From the NCBI GenBank assembly GCA_052387955.1, contig JBQTIQ010000003.1:1-19215 (forward strand): a stretch of DNA of 19,215 bases. The letters run 5' to 3'. Below, piece after piece: positions 5,556-13,421 of this stretch. This DNA comes from JBQTIQ01 sp052387955 (GTDB lineage: Bacteria; Actinomycetota; Acidimicrobiia; Acidimicrobiales; JACDCH01). The notes beneath the pieces are model-generated. The model made no database searches. It saw nothing but the letters and a program-made list of their open reading frames with translations, and was not told where the DNA came from. The translations under genes were made by a program, and so were the position numbers. Within the stretch, counting starts at the first letter, position 1. Each line of letters begins with the position of its first letter.

Positions 5556-7685
5556 CTAGCTCAGGCGAGGGGTGGTGATCAGCTCGACATCGGCGGCCAG
5601 ACCCTCGATCTTGGCCGCCTCGTCCTCGACGTCCAGGGTGATGCGGCCGCCGAGAAGGGGGACGCCCTCAATGCGCAGGCGGCCGAGCTCGGGCGGCAGC
5701 ACCGGCGCCAGCCACAGCTTCCCGGCCGGCACCCAGGGTTCGAAGCGCAGCAGCGTGCGCAGGAACGACAGAGGGGCGGCCGCCGACCAGGCCTGGGGCG
5801 AGCACGAGGTCGGGCAGCGCACCGGGTGGGCCACGTCGTCGCGGGGGAAACCGGCGAACAGTTCGGGCAGGCGGCCGCCTCGAGCGGTGGCCGCGTCGAT
5901 CATCGCCAGCACGATCCGCTGGGCATCGTCCACGAACCCGTAGCGCATCAGGCCGGCCGCCACCAGGGCGTTGTCGTGGGGCCATACCGAGCCGTGCTGG
6001 AAGCTGACCGGGTTGTAGCCGACCATCGACGAGGACAGCGTCCGGACGCCCCAGCCCGTGAACATGTCCGGGGCCATCAGGCGCCGGGCGACGAGCGCGG
6101 CCTTGTCCTCGTCGAGGATGCCGGTCCACAGGCAGTGGCCGGCGTTGGAGCAGATGGCGTCGATCGGGCGCTTCTGACTGTCGAGGCCGAGGGCCACGAA
6201 CTGGTCGCGCTCCAGCCAGAAGTCACGGTTGAACCGCTTCCGAAGGTCGTCGGCCCGGGCCCGCCAGGCCTCGGCGCCAGCGTCGTCGCCTGCCTCGCGG
6301 GCGAAATGGTGACGAGCCACGAAAGCGGCGTAGACGTAGCCCTGCACCTCGGCGAGGGCGATGGGCGGGCTCGGACTCGAACCATCGGCGGCCCGGACCC
6401 CACCCGGTGCGTCCTTCCAGCCCTGGTGGAGTCGGCCGCGGTCGGTCGGGCGCTGGTACTCGACGTAGCCGTCGCCGTCGCGGTCGCCGTAGTCGAGAAC
6501 CCAGCCGAGCGCCCGGTCGGCGTGGGGCAACAGCCGCTCGACGGGCTCGGGGGCAAGGCCCCACCGGCGAAGCTCCCCGAGCAGCATCACGAAGAGGGGC
6601 GTGGTGTCCACCGCCCCCCAGGTGACCCGGCCGCGGTCGAAGGAGGCGCCGCCGGCGCCGAAGGGCAGCTCCCGCAAGATGCGCCCCGGCTCCTCCTCGG
6701 TGCGGGGGTCGACGTCGGCGCCCTGGAAGCGGGCCAGCGTCTCCAGGGTGCCGAGGGCCAACTCGGGGTCGACCAGCAGCGCCATCCACGAGGTGAGCAG
6801 CGCGTCACGCCCGAGCAGGCTCATCGACCACGGGGCGCCGGCGGCGACCACCACCCGTTCGGGCACGTCGGGGTCGAACACCCGCAGCGCGCCCAAGTCG
6901 TCGGCCGAACACCTCAGCATGTCATCGAGAGCGGCGGACTCGGTCTCGATCACGGGCATCGTGCGCCGCCAGCGCTCCAGCCGCTCGGAAGGGCCGCCGG
7001 GCTCGAGGGCCTGACCACAGCGGTGGCGGGGCTCGAGCTGCTCGCCGTCGATGACCGGCACCACCTCGGCGCACGCCGTCCACGTCTGGCGGGCGGGCAC
7101 TATGGATTCGAAGCGAAGGACGCCGGAGGAGCCGGCGACGGCTCCCGGCGCGACGACCCGGACGCCCCGGCGCCGACCTCGGCCCCCGATGAGATCGAGG
7201 CCGTCGGCGTGCACGGTGGCGGTGATGTCGGGGACGGCCCGGGCCCGGCCCGCCCGGACCCCACCGACCTCGGCGAGGTCGGTGGCGACGTGGAGCTCGA
7301 GCCGGCAGTACGTCGCTTCGTCGGTCAGGTTGCGGACGACGATGTCCTCGCGCATGCCCTGCCCGATCCGACGGTGGCGTTCGATGACCAGTGCCGCCGT
7401 TTCGTCGCCACCGTCCGGGGGCAGGCAGGCCAGGACGAACGTGGCTGCGAACGGGTCTTCCTGCACGGCATCGAGGAGGTCCGGGGGGCGGCCGTCGACC
7501 AGGAGCACGAGCTCCGACAGCAGCCGGGTGTCGAGCAGGTACAAGCCCTCGGTGCCCCCCGGCACGATGTCCCCACGGCGCGAACTGATGCAGAAACAGG
7601 CCCCGTCGAGCAGCGTGACGGCCCCGACCGCTCCCTGCGAGGACGTCACCGAGCCCAACCGGTCCCGGCCCCTCTGCTGCGGCAC
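5556..7685 (-). CDS. Glycogen-debranching-type glucosidase (GDE_N_bis plus six-hairpin domain)
   Basis: The 709-residue product has the architecture of bacterial proteins annotated as amylo-alpha-1,6-glucosidase or glycogen debranching N-terminal domain proteins. The N-terminal beta domain (about 15-220) contains GDIVPGGTEGLYLLDTRLL and the ERHRRIGQGMREDIVVRN segment. A C-terminal (alpha/alpha)6 barrel (about 260-690) contains RDALLTSWM, HQGWKD (Asp425), EVQGYVYAAF and HGSVWPHDNALVA (His570, Asp571). The expected role is hydrolysis of glucosidic linkages in storage or compatible-solute glucans. After GWKD the sequence is APGG, whereas relatives I know usually have S-G/W-D, so one conserved acid appears lost at 428. 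The start is GTG with TACGGT (7698-7693) seven bases upstream. It is divergent from sufC1, across an intergenic region carrying repeats, and no signal peptide is visible. Confidence 0.85.
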   Translation of the reverse strand: MPQQRGRDRLGSVTSSQGAVGAVTLLDGACFCISSRRGDIVPGGTEGLYLLDTRLLSELVLLVDGRPPDLLDAVQEDPFAATFVLACLPPDGGDETAALVIERHRRIGQGMREDIVVRNLTDEATYCRLELHVATDLAEVGGVRAGRARAVPDITATVHADGLDLIGGRGRRRGVRVVAPGAVAGSSGVLRFESIVPARQTWTACAEVVPVIDGEQLEPRHRCGQALEPGGPSERLERWRRTMPVIETESAALDDMLRCSADDLGALRVFDPDVPERVVVAAGAPWSMSLLGRDALLTSWMALLVDPELALGTLETLARFQGADVDPRTEEEPGRILRELPFGAGGASFDRGRVTWGAVDTTPLFVMLLGELRRWGLAPEPVERLLPHADRALGWVLDYGDRDGDGYVEYQRPTDRGRLHQGWKDAPGGVRAADGSSPSPPIALAEVQGYVYAAFVARHHFAREAGDDAGAEAWRARADDLRKRFNRDFWLERDQFVALGLDSQKRPIDAICSNAGHCLWTGILDEDKAALVARRLMAPDMFTGWGVRTLSSSMVGYNPVSFQHGSVWPHDNALVAAGLMRYGFVDDAQRIVLAMIDAATARGGRLPELFAGFPRDDVAHPVRCPTSCSPQAWSAAAPLSFLRTLLRFEPWVPAGKLWLAPVLPPELGRLRIEGVPLLGGRITLDVEDEAAKIEGLAADVELITTPRLS

Positions 7686-7761
7686 GAGCCCGACCGTACC
7701 CCTGCGCTCAGCGGTATGGGCGACGCGGTCCCCGCGGCGCGTTCTCGACCATGCCGGTCTC

Positions 7762-7874
7762 GATGCGAGCGCCGGAGCGCCTACGGAGGCGCAGTCAGGA
7801 GCACCACAGCGGATGCGAGCGCCGGAGCGCCAGCGGCGGCGCGGTCAGGAGCGGCCTGCGTGGCCGGGGAACGC
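7762..7874 (+). repeat. Dispersed intergenic repeat, two copies in direct orientation
   Basis: Copy A (7762-7802) and copy B (7812-7852) share 37 of 41 bases at a 50-base period, both beginning GATGCGAGCGCCGGAGCGCC. Copy B extends to 7874 and matches a third copy at 16820-16882 over 63 bases with six differences. The element is GC-rich and full of short self-complementary blocks, so it probably folds as RNA or single-stranded DNA. It fills most of the gap between the debranching enzyme and the sufC1 promoter. No ORF explains the conservation. Confidence 0.8.
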
Positions 7875-7893
7875 TGGCCAACACAGCAATTAC

Positions 7894-7909
7894 CACTACG
7901 GCCGTAGTG
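7894..7909 (+). promoter_or_regulatory. Palindromic operator upstream of sufC1
   Basis: CACTACGGCCGTAGTG is a perfect 16-bp palindrome 33 bases before the sufC1 ATG. Its core CTACG-NN-CGTAG and the downstream TG-NN-AATA recur in the sufB promoter, and no other full copy was seen in the window. A protein bound here would overlap the expected -35 region. The binding protein is not identifiable from the window. Confidence 0.65.
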
Positions 7910-7936
7910 CGAATACCGGGCTCGGTTCAATAGGCT
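7908..7936 (+). promoter_or_regulatory. Predicted sufC1 promoter
   Basis: TAGGCT at 7931-7936 matches the actinobacterial TANNNT -10 and lies six bases before the ATG, so transcription would begin at or near the start codon. The weak -35 candidate TGCGAA (7908-7913) is 17 bases upstream and touches the edge of the palindrome. This fits repression by occlusion. Confidence 0.45.
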
Positions 7937-7942
7937 GAGGCG

Positions 7943-8719
<777 letters not shown>

Positions 8720-8774
8720 CGACGTCACCGGGGGCCCTTTGCGGACACCGCGGCCGGCCGACGAGGAGGACGAC

Positions 8775-10007
8775 GTGAGCACCCTCGATGTCGCCGCCAT
8801 CAAGAAGGACTTCCCGATCCTGCAGCAGGAGCAGGCCGGCAAGCGCCTGGTGTACCTCGACTCGGCGTCGTCGTCGCAGAAGCCCCAGGCCGTGCTCGAC
8901 GCCATGGACCGCTACTACGAGACGACCCACGCCAACGTCCACCGCGGCGTCTACCGGATCGCCGCTGACGCGACCGACCGCTACGAAGGCGTGCGGGCCC
9001 AGGTGGCCCGGTTCATCGGCGCTCCGAGCGAGCGCGGGATCGTGTTCACCAAGAACGTCACCGAGGGCATCAACCTGGTGGCGTACTCGTGGGCGCGGGC
9101 CAACCTGGGCGAAGGCGACGCGGTCGTGCTGAGCGAGATCGAGCACCACGCCAACCTGGTGCCGTGGCTGATGCTCAAGGCCGAACGGGGCATCGAGCTG
9201 CGCTACCTGCCGATGGCCGACGACTACACCCTCGACCTCGACGACCTCGACCGGGCCCTCGACGGGGCCAAGCTGGTGTCGGTCACGGCCCTGTCCAACG
9301 TGCTGGGCACGATCGTGCCCGTACGCCGGATCGTCGACGCCGCCCACGCCGCCGGTGCCCTGGTGCTGGTCGACGCCGCCCAGCGGGCCCCCCACATGAC
9401 GACGTCGGTCACCGAGCTCGACTGCGACTTCCTCGGCTTCACCGGCCACAAGATGCTGGGCCCCACCGGCGTCGGCGTGCTGTGGGCACGCCCGGAGATC
9501 CTCGACGCCATGCCCGCCTTCCTCGGTGGAGGCGAGATGATCCGCGACGTCAGGCTCGACGGGTGGACCCCGAACGACGTCCCGTGGCGGTTCGAAGCCG
9601 GCACCCCACCGATCGCCGAGGTCATCGGTCTCGGTGCTGCCATCGACTATCTCGGGGCAGTAGGCCTCGACGCCGTCCGCCAGCACGAGGTCGCCCTCAC
9701 CGCCTACGCCCTGCGCTCCCTCACCGAGCGCTTCGGCGACGACATCCAGGTCCACGGACCGGCCGAACCCTCGGAGCGCGGTGGCGTGCTCTCCTTCGCC
9801 TTCCGTGACATCCATCCCCACGACATCTCCCAGGTCCTCGACCAGGAGGCCGTGTGCGTACGGGCCGGGCACCATTGCGCCAAGCCGCTCATGCGCCGCC
9901 TCGGCGTGGGCGCCACCGCCCGGGCGTCGCTGTACCTCTACAACGACGAGGCTGACGTCGACGCCCTCGCCGACGCCCTCGACACGACCGCTAGGTTCTT
10001 CTCGTGA
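8775..10007 (+). CDS. sufS: SufS, cysteine desulfurase (type II)
   Basis: The 410-residue PLP enzyme abstracts sulfur from L-cysteine as an enzyme-bound persulfide for Fe-S cluster assembly. The internal aldimine lysine is Lys226 in FTGHKMLGPTG, the cofactor-contacting region is VLVDAAQRAPH, and the catalytic cysteine is Cys368 in RAGHHCAKPLM. This short active-site loop with RxGHHCA marks the SufS (type II) branch rather than IscS/NifS. The start is the GTG at 8775, which has an AGGAGG about five bases upstream. The frame is open 12 codons further, but that extension is a charged, non-conserved string. It sits between sufC1 and sufU on the same strand, and SufU should be its sulfur acceptor. 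The length is normal for the family. Confidence 0.96.
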   Translation: MSTLDVAAIKKDFPILQQEQAGKRLVYLDSASSSQKPQAVLDAMDRYYETTHANVHRGVYRIAADATDRYEGVRAQVARFIGAPSERGIVFTKNVTEGINLVAYSWARANLGEGDAVVLSEIEHHANLVPWLMLKAERGIELRYLPMADDYTLDLDDLDRALDGAKLVSVTALSNVLGTIVPVRRIVDAAHAAGALVLVDAAQRAPHMTTSVTELDCDFLGFTGHKMLGPTGVGVLWARPEILDAMPAFLGGGEMIRDVRLDGWTPNDVPWRFEAGTPPIAEVIGLGAAIDYLGAVGLDAVRQHEVALTAYALRSLTERFGDDIQVHGPAEPSERGGVLSFAFRDIHPHDISQVLDQEAVCVRAGHHCAKPLMRRLGVGATARASLYLYNDEADVDALADALDTTARFFS

Positions 10008-10063
10008 TCGCAGCGTTGACGGCCGGCTCCGGACGTGGCCTCGCGCCCGAGGACCGGTAGGCG

Positions 10064-10558
10064 ATGCCTGGTCTCGAAGACCTCTATCGCGAGATCATCC
10101 TCGACCACTATCGCAACCCCCGGAACCGGGGTGAGCTGCCGGTGCCGCCGGCGCGGCGGGTCGAAGGCTTCAACCCGTTGTGCGGCGACGAGATCGTGGT
10201 CTACCTCGACGTCGACGGCGACCGTGTCACCGACGTGCGGATCTCGGGCCAGGGCTGTTCCATCAGCCAGTCGTCGGCGTCGATGATGTCGGCCGCGGTC
10301 AAGGGACGCTCCCTCGGCGAGATCCGAGCGCTGACCCGGGCGTTCAAGGAGATGATGTCGGTCCACGTCTCGAGCCTCGACAGCGGGGACGGCGACGAGG
10401 ACAGCGTCTCCGTCGAGGACGCTGCCGTCGCCGACGTGCCCCTGGGCGACCTCGAGGCCCTGCGCGGGGTGGTCAAGTTCCCGGTCCGGATCAAGTGCGC
10501 GACCCTTTCGTGGAACACCCTGGCCCAGGGTCTCGATGAGGACGCGGCCACGCCGTAG
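10064..10558 (+). CDS. sufU: SufU, zinc-dependent sulfur transfer protein
   Basis: The 164-residue protein matches SufU, which accepts persulfide sulfur from SufS in Firmicutes and Actinobacteria. The zinc/sulfur-transfer ligands are visible: Cys40 and Asp42 in NPLCGDE, Cys65 in GQGCSISQSSASMM, and Cys145 in KCATLSWNTL. The insertion before the last cysteine (about 100-130, acidic) is the region that separates SufU from IscU. A stretch rich in Asp/Glu/Ser (SLDSGDGDEDSVSVEDAA) lies there. The ATG is preceded by a G-rich GAGG/GGTAGG region. It follows sufS by 56 bases and ends directly before a strong hairpin. SufT, which often follows SufU in Actinobacteria, is not found. Confidence 0.95.
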   Translation: MPGLEDLYREIILDHYRNPRNRGELPVPPARRVEGFNPLCGDEIVVYLDVDGDRVTDVRISGQGCSISQSSASMMSAAVKGRSLGEIRALTRAFKEMMSVHVSSLDSGDGDEDSVSVEDAAVADVPLGDLEALRGVVKFPVRIKCATLSWNTLAQGLDEDAATP

Positions 10559-10560
10559 CG

Positions 10561-10583
10561 GGCCGGCGCCGGCAGCGCCGGCC
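10561..10583 (+). terminator. Hairpin after sufU
   Basis: GGCCGGCGC and GCGCCGGCC form a perfect nine-base GC stem around a five-base loop, starting two bases after the sufU stop codon. No U-tract follows, but the position and stability fit an actinobacterial terminator closing the sufC1-sufS-sufU unit. Confidence 0.6.
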
Positions 10584-10669
10584 GGTACATTCACCGCCGC
10601 CAGGGCGCCGCCGCCGGCGGGCCGCCCCAGCCGCCAGCGGGCGTACCCGGTCGGGGGTGGGCCGGCGCG

Positions 10670-11083
10670 GTGGCCGCCGGCCGCCAGGCCCTCACGCTCG
10701 ACCCGTCGAGCGCGGCCGCACGAGGGCTGCTCGACGCGCTCTCGCCGCCTGTGCCCCTGACGGCGCCGGCGCCCGACCCGTTCGCCGCTTGCCCGCATCC
10801 TGCTGGCCGCCGGCTACGACGACGAGGCCCGACCTGCGGCCCGCGCCATGGTCGCCGAGAGCCCGGGCCTGGCCGTCCCCGACGAGCTGGCCGACATCGA
10901 GGCCGACATCGACGAAGCCGAGAACGACCCGACCCCCTGCGGGCCCTGTTCGAGTCGGCCCGCCAGGACGACGTGCGCGAACTCCTGGGACAGGCCCGCC
11001 GGCGGGTGCCGAAGCCAGCCGCGACGCCCGCGGGGGACGCCCGTTCCGAGCGATGGACGGTCGAGACGTTCGTGGGGGCCTGA
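10670..11083 (+). pseudogene. Frameshifted TPR-like protein remnant
   Basis: A single protein can be followed only by changing frame twice. It runs from GRQALTLDPSSAAARGLLDAL to PDPFA in one frame, then LARILLAAGYDDEARPAARAMV and PDELADIEADIDEAE (about 10785-10935) in a second, then PLRALFESARQDDVRELLGQARRRV to the stop at 11083 back in the first. The helical, Ala/Leu-rich pattern resembles tetratricopeptide repeats. The beginning is also uncertain: the GTG at 10670 starts mid-repeat, and a TACATT box at 10586-10591 lies six bases before an in-frame CGC codon where a start would be expected. It is either a decayed gene or an intact gene with two base-call errors. Its stop lies two bases from that of the convergent carbinolamine dehydratase gene. 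Confidence 0.6.
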
Positions 11084-11092
11084 GCTCAGGCC
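11077..11092. terminator. Palindrome spanning both stop codons of convergent genes
   Basis: GGCCTGAGCTCAGGCC is a perfect 16-bp palindrome that contains the TGA of the plus-strand TPR remnant (11081-11083) and the TGA of the minus-strand dehydratase (11088-11086). It can form a six-base stem with an AGCT loop in either transcript, so it may end both transcription units. Confidence 0.5.
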
Positions 11093-11349
11093 GGGGCGGC
11101 CTTGTCGTTGATGGCCATCGCCAACGCGACGTCCCGGTCGGTCACCGTGCCGCCGGCGTCGTGGGAGGACAGGTCGATCACGACCTTGTTCCACGAGTTC
11201 GACCAGTCCGGGTGGTGGTCGGCCTTCTCGGCCAGCACCGCCACCTTGGCCATGAAGCCGAAGGCCTCCACGAAGTCACGGAGCACGAACTCACGGTGCA
11301 GCTTGCCGTCCTGGAGCGCCCAGCCGGCGGGGACATCGATCTCAGTCAT
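11086..11349 (-). CDS. 4a-hydroxytetrahydrobiopterin (pterin-4-alpha-carbinolamine) dehydratase
   Basis: The 87-residue protein has the full single-domain pattern of the PCD family, which dehydrates 4a-hydroxytetrahydropterin to recycle pterin cofactors used by aromatic amino-acid hydroxylases. The key motif EKADHHPDWSNSWNKV (41-56) carries the paired histidines 45 and 46, and His63 follows in DLSSHDAGG, giving the three catalytic histidines typical of the family. The C-terminal helix is TVTDRDVALAMAIND. No hydroxylase is visible here, so its partner is unknown; in bacteria such proteins may also serve molybdopterin metabolism. It starts 21 bases after the L,D-transpeptidase gene on the same strand. 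A GAGGCT lies six bases before the ATG, leaving a leaderless start possible. Confidence 0.9.
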   Translation of the reverse strand: MTEIDVPAGWALQDGKLHREFVLRDFVEAFGFMAKVAVLAEKADHHPDWSNSWNKVVIDLSSHDAGGTVTDRDVALAMAINDKAAPA

Positions 11350-11370
11350 GGGCCGAGCCTCTCATGGCGG

Positions 11371-12111
11371 TCACGCCACGATGTTGACGGGCGTGCCCGG
11401 GGGAGCCATGGACGCCAGCAACAGGATGTTCTCGTTGGTCAGGCGTAGGCAGCCGTTGCTCACCGCCTGGCCCACCTCGGCGGGGTTGTAGGTGCCGTGG
11501 ATGGCGATCTGTCCCGGACTGCCCCCGAACGACGTGAGTACGTCGGAGAAGCCGGCCACGCTCAGGATGAACTGGCCGTAGGCGTTGCCGGGCTCCTCCA
11601 CCGGTAGGGCCGCGTCGACGTAGAACCCGCCGAGCGGGGTCGGGGTGGCGTCGGTGCCCACCGCCACCGGGGCCTGCATCAGCACCTCTTCGCTGGTGCC
11701 GCGGTACACGGTCAGCAAACGCCCCCCCACCGCGATCACGACCCGGTTGGGTACCGGGACCAGGTTGAGGTCAGCGCCGTGGAGCCAGGCGGTGGCCCCG
11801 TTCGGCCGCTGGTTGTACTGGACCTGGAGCCAGCCCTCGGGGCCCTGCGCCAGCACCATCAACACGAGCGGTAGGCCCTCGAAGGTCGGGTTGTCGAGGA
11901 TGAGGGAGGGCGCCGGCGCCGCCGGCGAGTCGTACAGCGCCACCACGCCGGTGTTGGCCATCCCGGCGAGGAACTGGCCCACGGGAGCAGGCGGAGGGGC
12001 CGTGCCGGCCGCGGAGCCGGAACCGCCGGAGCGGAACACGAAGAACCCGACGACCAGCACGAAGACGACGGCCACGATCGCTGCGACCTGGCCTCCCTTG
12101 TTCTCGTCCAC
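11371..12111 (-). CDS. L,D-transpeptidase (YkuD domain), membrane anchored
   Basis: The 246-residue protein has an N-terminal TM anchor (about 8-27, VAAIVAVVFVLVVGFFVF), then a Ser/Gly/Ala/Pro-rich linker. An SH3-like region (about 45-120, including GWLQVQYNQRPNGATAWLHG) leads to a C-terminal YkuD domain. The catalytic signature is HGTYNP with His205 and SNGCLRL with Cys221. Such enzymes form 3-3 cross-links in peptidoglycan outside the membrane and are carbapenem-sensitive as a family. The lack of a clear lipobox favours an uncleaved anchor. The GTG start at 12111 is supported by TAGTGT (12123-12118) exactly six bases upstream, so it probably has its own leaderless promoter. It lies 73 bases after sufC2, and read-through from the suf unit is possible. 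Confidence 0.92.
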   Translation of the reverse strand: MDENKGGQVAAIVAVVFVLVVGFFVFRSGGSGSAAGTAPPPAPVGQFLAGMANTGVVALYDSPAAPAPSLILDNPTFEGLPLVLMVLAQGPEGWLQVQYNQRPNGATAWLHGADLNLVPVPNRVVIAVGGRLLTVYRGTSEEVLMQAPVAVGTDATPTPLGGFYVDAALPVEEPGNAYGQFILSVAGFSDVLTSFGGSPGQIAIHGTYNPAEVGQAVSNGCLRLTNENILLLASMAPPGTPVNIVA

Positions 12112-12117
12112 CGGGAC

Positions 12118-12125
12118 ACACTACG
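12118..12125 (-). promoter_or_regulatory. Predicted leaderless promoter of the L,D-transpeptidase
   Basis: TAGTGT at 12123-12118 is a TANNNT -10 box six bases before the GTG. It overlaps CGTAGTG (12125-12119), which equals one half of the suf palindrome, but the other half is absent. Confidence 0.4.
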
Positions 12126-12184
12126 CGAAGCGACGAAAACGGCCCGGTCGGGAAAGGCCGATCGGAATGCGGTCGCGCCGCGCT

Positions 12185-13000
12185 TCAGGCGAGCGGGTCG
12201 GCGAAGGGGTCGGCGTCGGCGGGGCGCTTGGGATGGCGGGGCGGGGCCACGATCGTCTCCTCGTGGTCGGACAGGCCGACGAAGGCGGCGTAGCCGTCGG
12301 CCTCGAGCCGGGCCGCCAGCTCGGGCCCCCCCGATGCCTGGATCCGCCCCCGGACCAGGACGTGGACCCGGTCGGGGCGCAGCTCGTGGAGCAGGCGGCT
12401 GTAGTGGGTGATGGCCAGCACGCCGAGGTCGTCCTCGTTGGTGGCGGCCTCGATCCGACGGCTGACGGCCCGCAGGGCATCGACGTCGAGGCCCGAGTCG
12501 ATCTCGTCGAGCACCGCGATCCTCGGCCGGAGCACCCCGAGCTGCAGGGTCTCGTTGCGCTTCTTCTCACCTCCGGACAGGTCGACGTTGAGGGGCCGGT
12601 CGAGCAGGCCCACCTCCAGCCCGATGCGGGCGGCCTCGGCCTCCAGCGTGTCCCGGAGCCCGGCCGTCGAACGCCCCGCCGCTACCAACGCCGCCCCGAG
12701 GGCGGCTTCGATCCTCACGCCGGGCACCTCGATCGGGTACTGCATCGCCAGGAACAGGCCGGCCTGGGCCCGCTCCCAGGTGGCAAGGCCGGCCATGTCC
12801 ACCCCGTCGAGGGTGACCCGACCGCCCAGGACCTCGTAGCCGGGCTTGCCCAGCAGCACGTGCGACAGCGTCGATTTGCCCGAGCCGTTGGGCCCCATGA
12901 CGGCATGGACCTCGCCGCTGCGGACGACGAGGTCGACGCCCTGGAGGATCTCCTTGCCGGCGGCCGCGGCACGGAGCCCTTCGATCACGAGCTCGCTCAA
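12185..13000 (-). CDS. sufC: SufC, Fe-S cluster assembly ATPase (second copy)
   Basis: The 271-residue product (from TTG) carries Walker A GPNGSGKST at 36-44, LSGGEKKR at 141-148, Walker B IAVLDE at 161-166 with the SGLD D-loop, and the H-loop in LAITHYSR. This is the SufC set rather than that of a transporter. It belongs to the sufB-sufD unit and is the natural partner of those scaffold proteins. It is diverged from the first SufC and has an extra C-terminal tail of about 28 residues (HEETIVAPPRHPKRPADADP) that the other lacks. The start is uncertain. TTG at 13000 gives the conserved MSELVIEGL start and overlaps the stop of a 37-codon ORF as TTGA, with GGGG about seven bases before it. The in-frame GTG at 13051 would add 17 non-conserved residues. 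Confidence 0.93.
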   Translation of the reverse strand: MSELVIEGLRAAAAGKEILQGVDLVVRSGEVHAVMGPNGSGKSTLSHVLLGKPGYEVLGGRVTLDGVDMAGLATWERAQAGLFLAMQYPIEVPGVRIEAALGAALVAAGRSTAGLRDTLEAEAARIGLEVGLLDRPLNVDLSGGEKKRNETLQLGVLRPRIAVLDEIDSGLDVDALRAVSRRIEAATNEDDLGVLAITHYSRLLHELRPDRVHVLVRGRIQASGGPELAARLEADGYAAFVGLSDHEETIVAPPRHPKRPADADPFADPLA

Positions 13001-13110
13001 CGGTTCCCCATGATCGTTCGTTGTCCGCGATGGCCCTCGATCGGGTACCACGGGCCGCTACCGATGAGCGGAACGCGCGGTGCCGATGATTCGCTCGCGA
13101 GCTCGCTCAT
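12997..13110 (-). CDS. 37-residue ORF between the Rieske gene and sufC2
   Basis: The ATG overlaps the Rieske stop codon (ATGA) and the TGA overlaps the TTG start of sufC2 (TTGA), so the ORF bridges the two genes with no untranslated gap. It begins MSELASESSAPRV. The first 13 bases, ATGAGCGAGCTCG, recur with one change at the sufC2 start 110 bases later. I recognise no family. It may be a coupling peptide that carries ribosomes to sufC2, or a by-product of an insertion or duplication that displaced the original sufC2 start. Confidence 0.4.
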   Translation of the reverse strand: MSELASESSAPRVPLIGSGPWYPIEGHRGQRTIMGNR

Positions 13111-13421
13111 TGGAAGACCACGACGACGTCGTCGCCCACGATCTCCACCGGGTAGACCGGGACTGGGCGGGTGGCCGGGAACGACTGGGGCTTGCCGTCG
13201 GTCAGGGAGAAGGCCGAACCGTGCTTCCAGCACTCGATCTGCAGGCTGGCGCAGTCCACCTCGCCCTCGGCCAGGGACACGTCGGCGTGGGTGCAACGGT
13301 CATCGATGACGTGGAACCGCTCGCCACAGTGGACCACCGCGATGCGGTACCCGCCGACGTCGAACCGCTTGGCCTCGCCGGCGGGCACGTCGCCCACCGC
13401 GCAGACCACGACCCGGCTCAT
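13107..13421 (-). CDS. Rieske-type [2Fe-2S] ferredoxin
   Basis: The 104-residue, single-domain Rieske protein has both cluster-binding loops: Cys43 and His45 in RCTHADVSL, and Cys64 and His67 in ECWKHGSAF. It lacks a TM anchor and an oxygenase partner, so it resembles the small soluble ferredoxins related to the NirD/dioxygenase ferredoxin group. The start overlaps the sufD stop by four bases (ATGA). Its position among sufB, sufD and sufC suggests a role in Fe-S biogenesis, as electron donor or intermediate carrier. This is inferred from conserved context known in other Actinobacteria, not from the sequence alone. Its stop overlaps the ATG of the following 37-codon ORF. Confidence 0.92.
   Translation of the reverse strand: MSRVVVCAVGDVPAGEAKRFDVGGYRIAVVHCGERFHVIDDRCTHADVSLAEGEVDCASLQIECWKHGSAFSLTDGKPQSFPATRPVPVYPVEIVGDDVVVVFQ

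Noticed and set aside
7781..7792. CTACGGAGGC in the first intergenic repeat as another suf operator
   Set aside because: Only the CTACG half matches; the CGTAG half and the TG-NN-AATA extension are missing.
5505..7907. 800-residue open frame on the plus strand
   Set aside because: It is antisense to the debranching-type glucosidase, rich in Gly/Gln/His/Arg with no domain, a common artefact of high-GC DNA.
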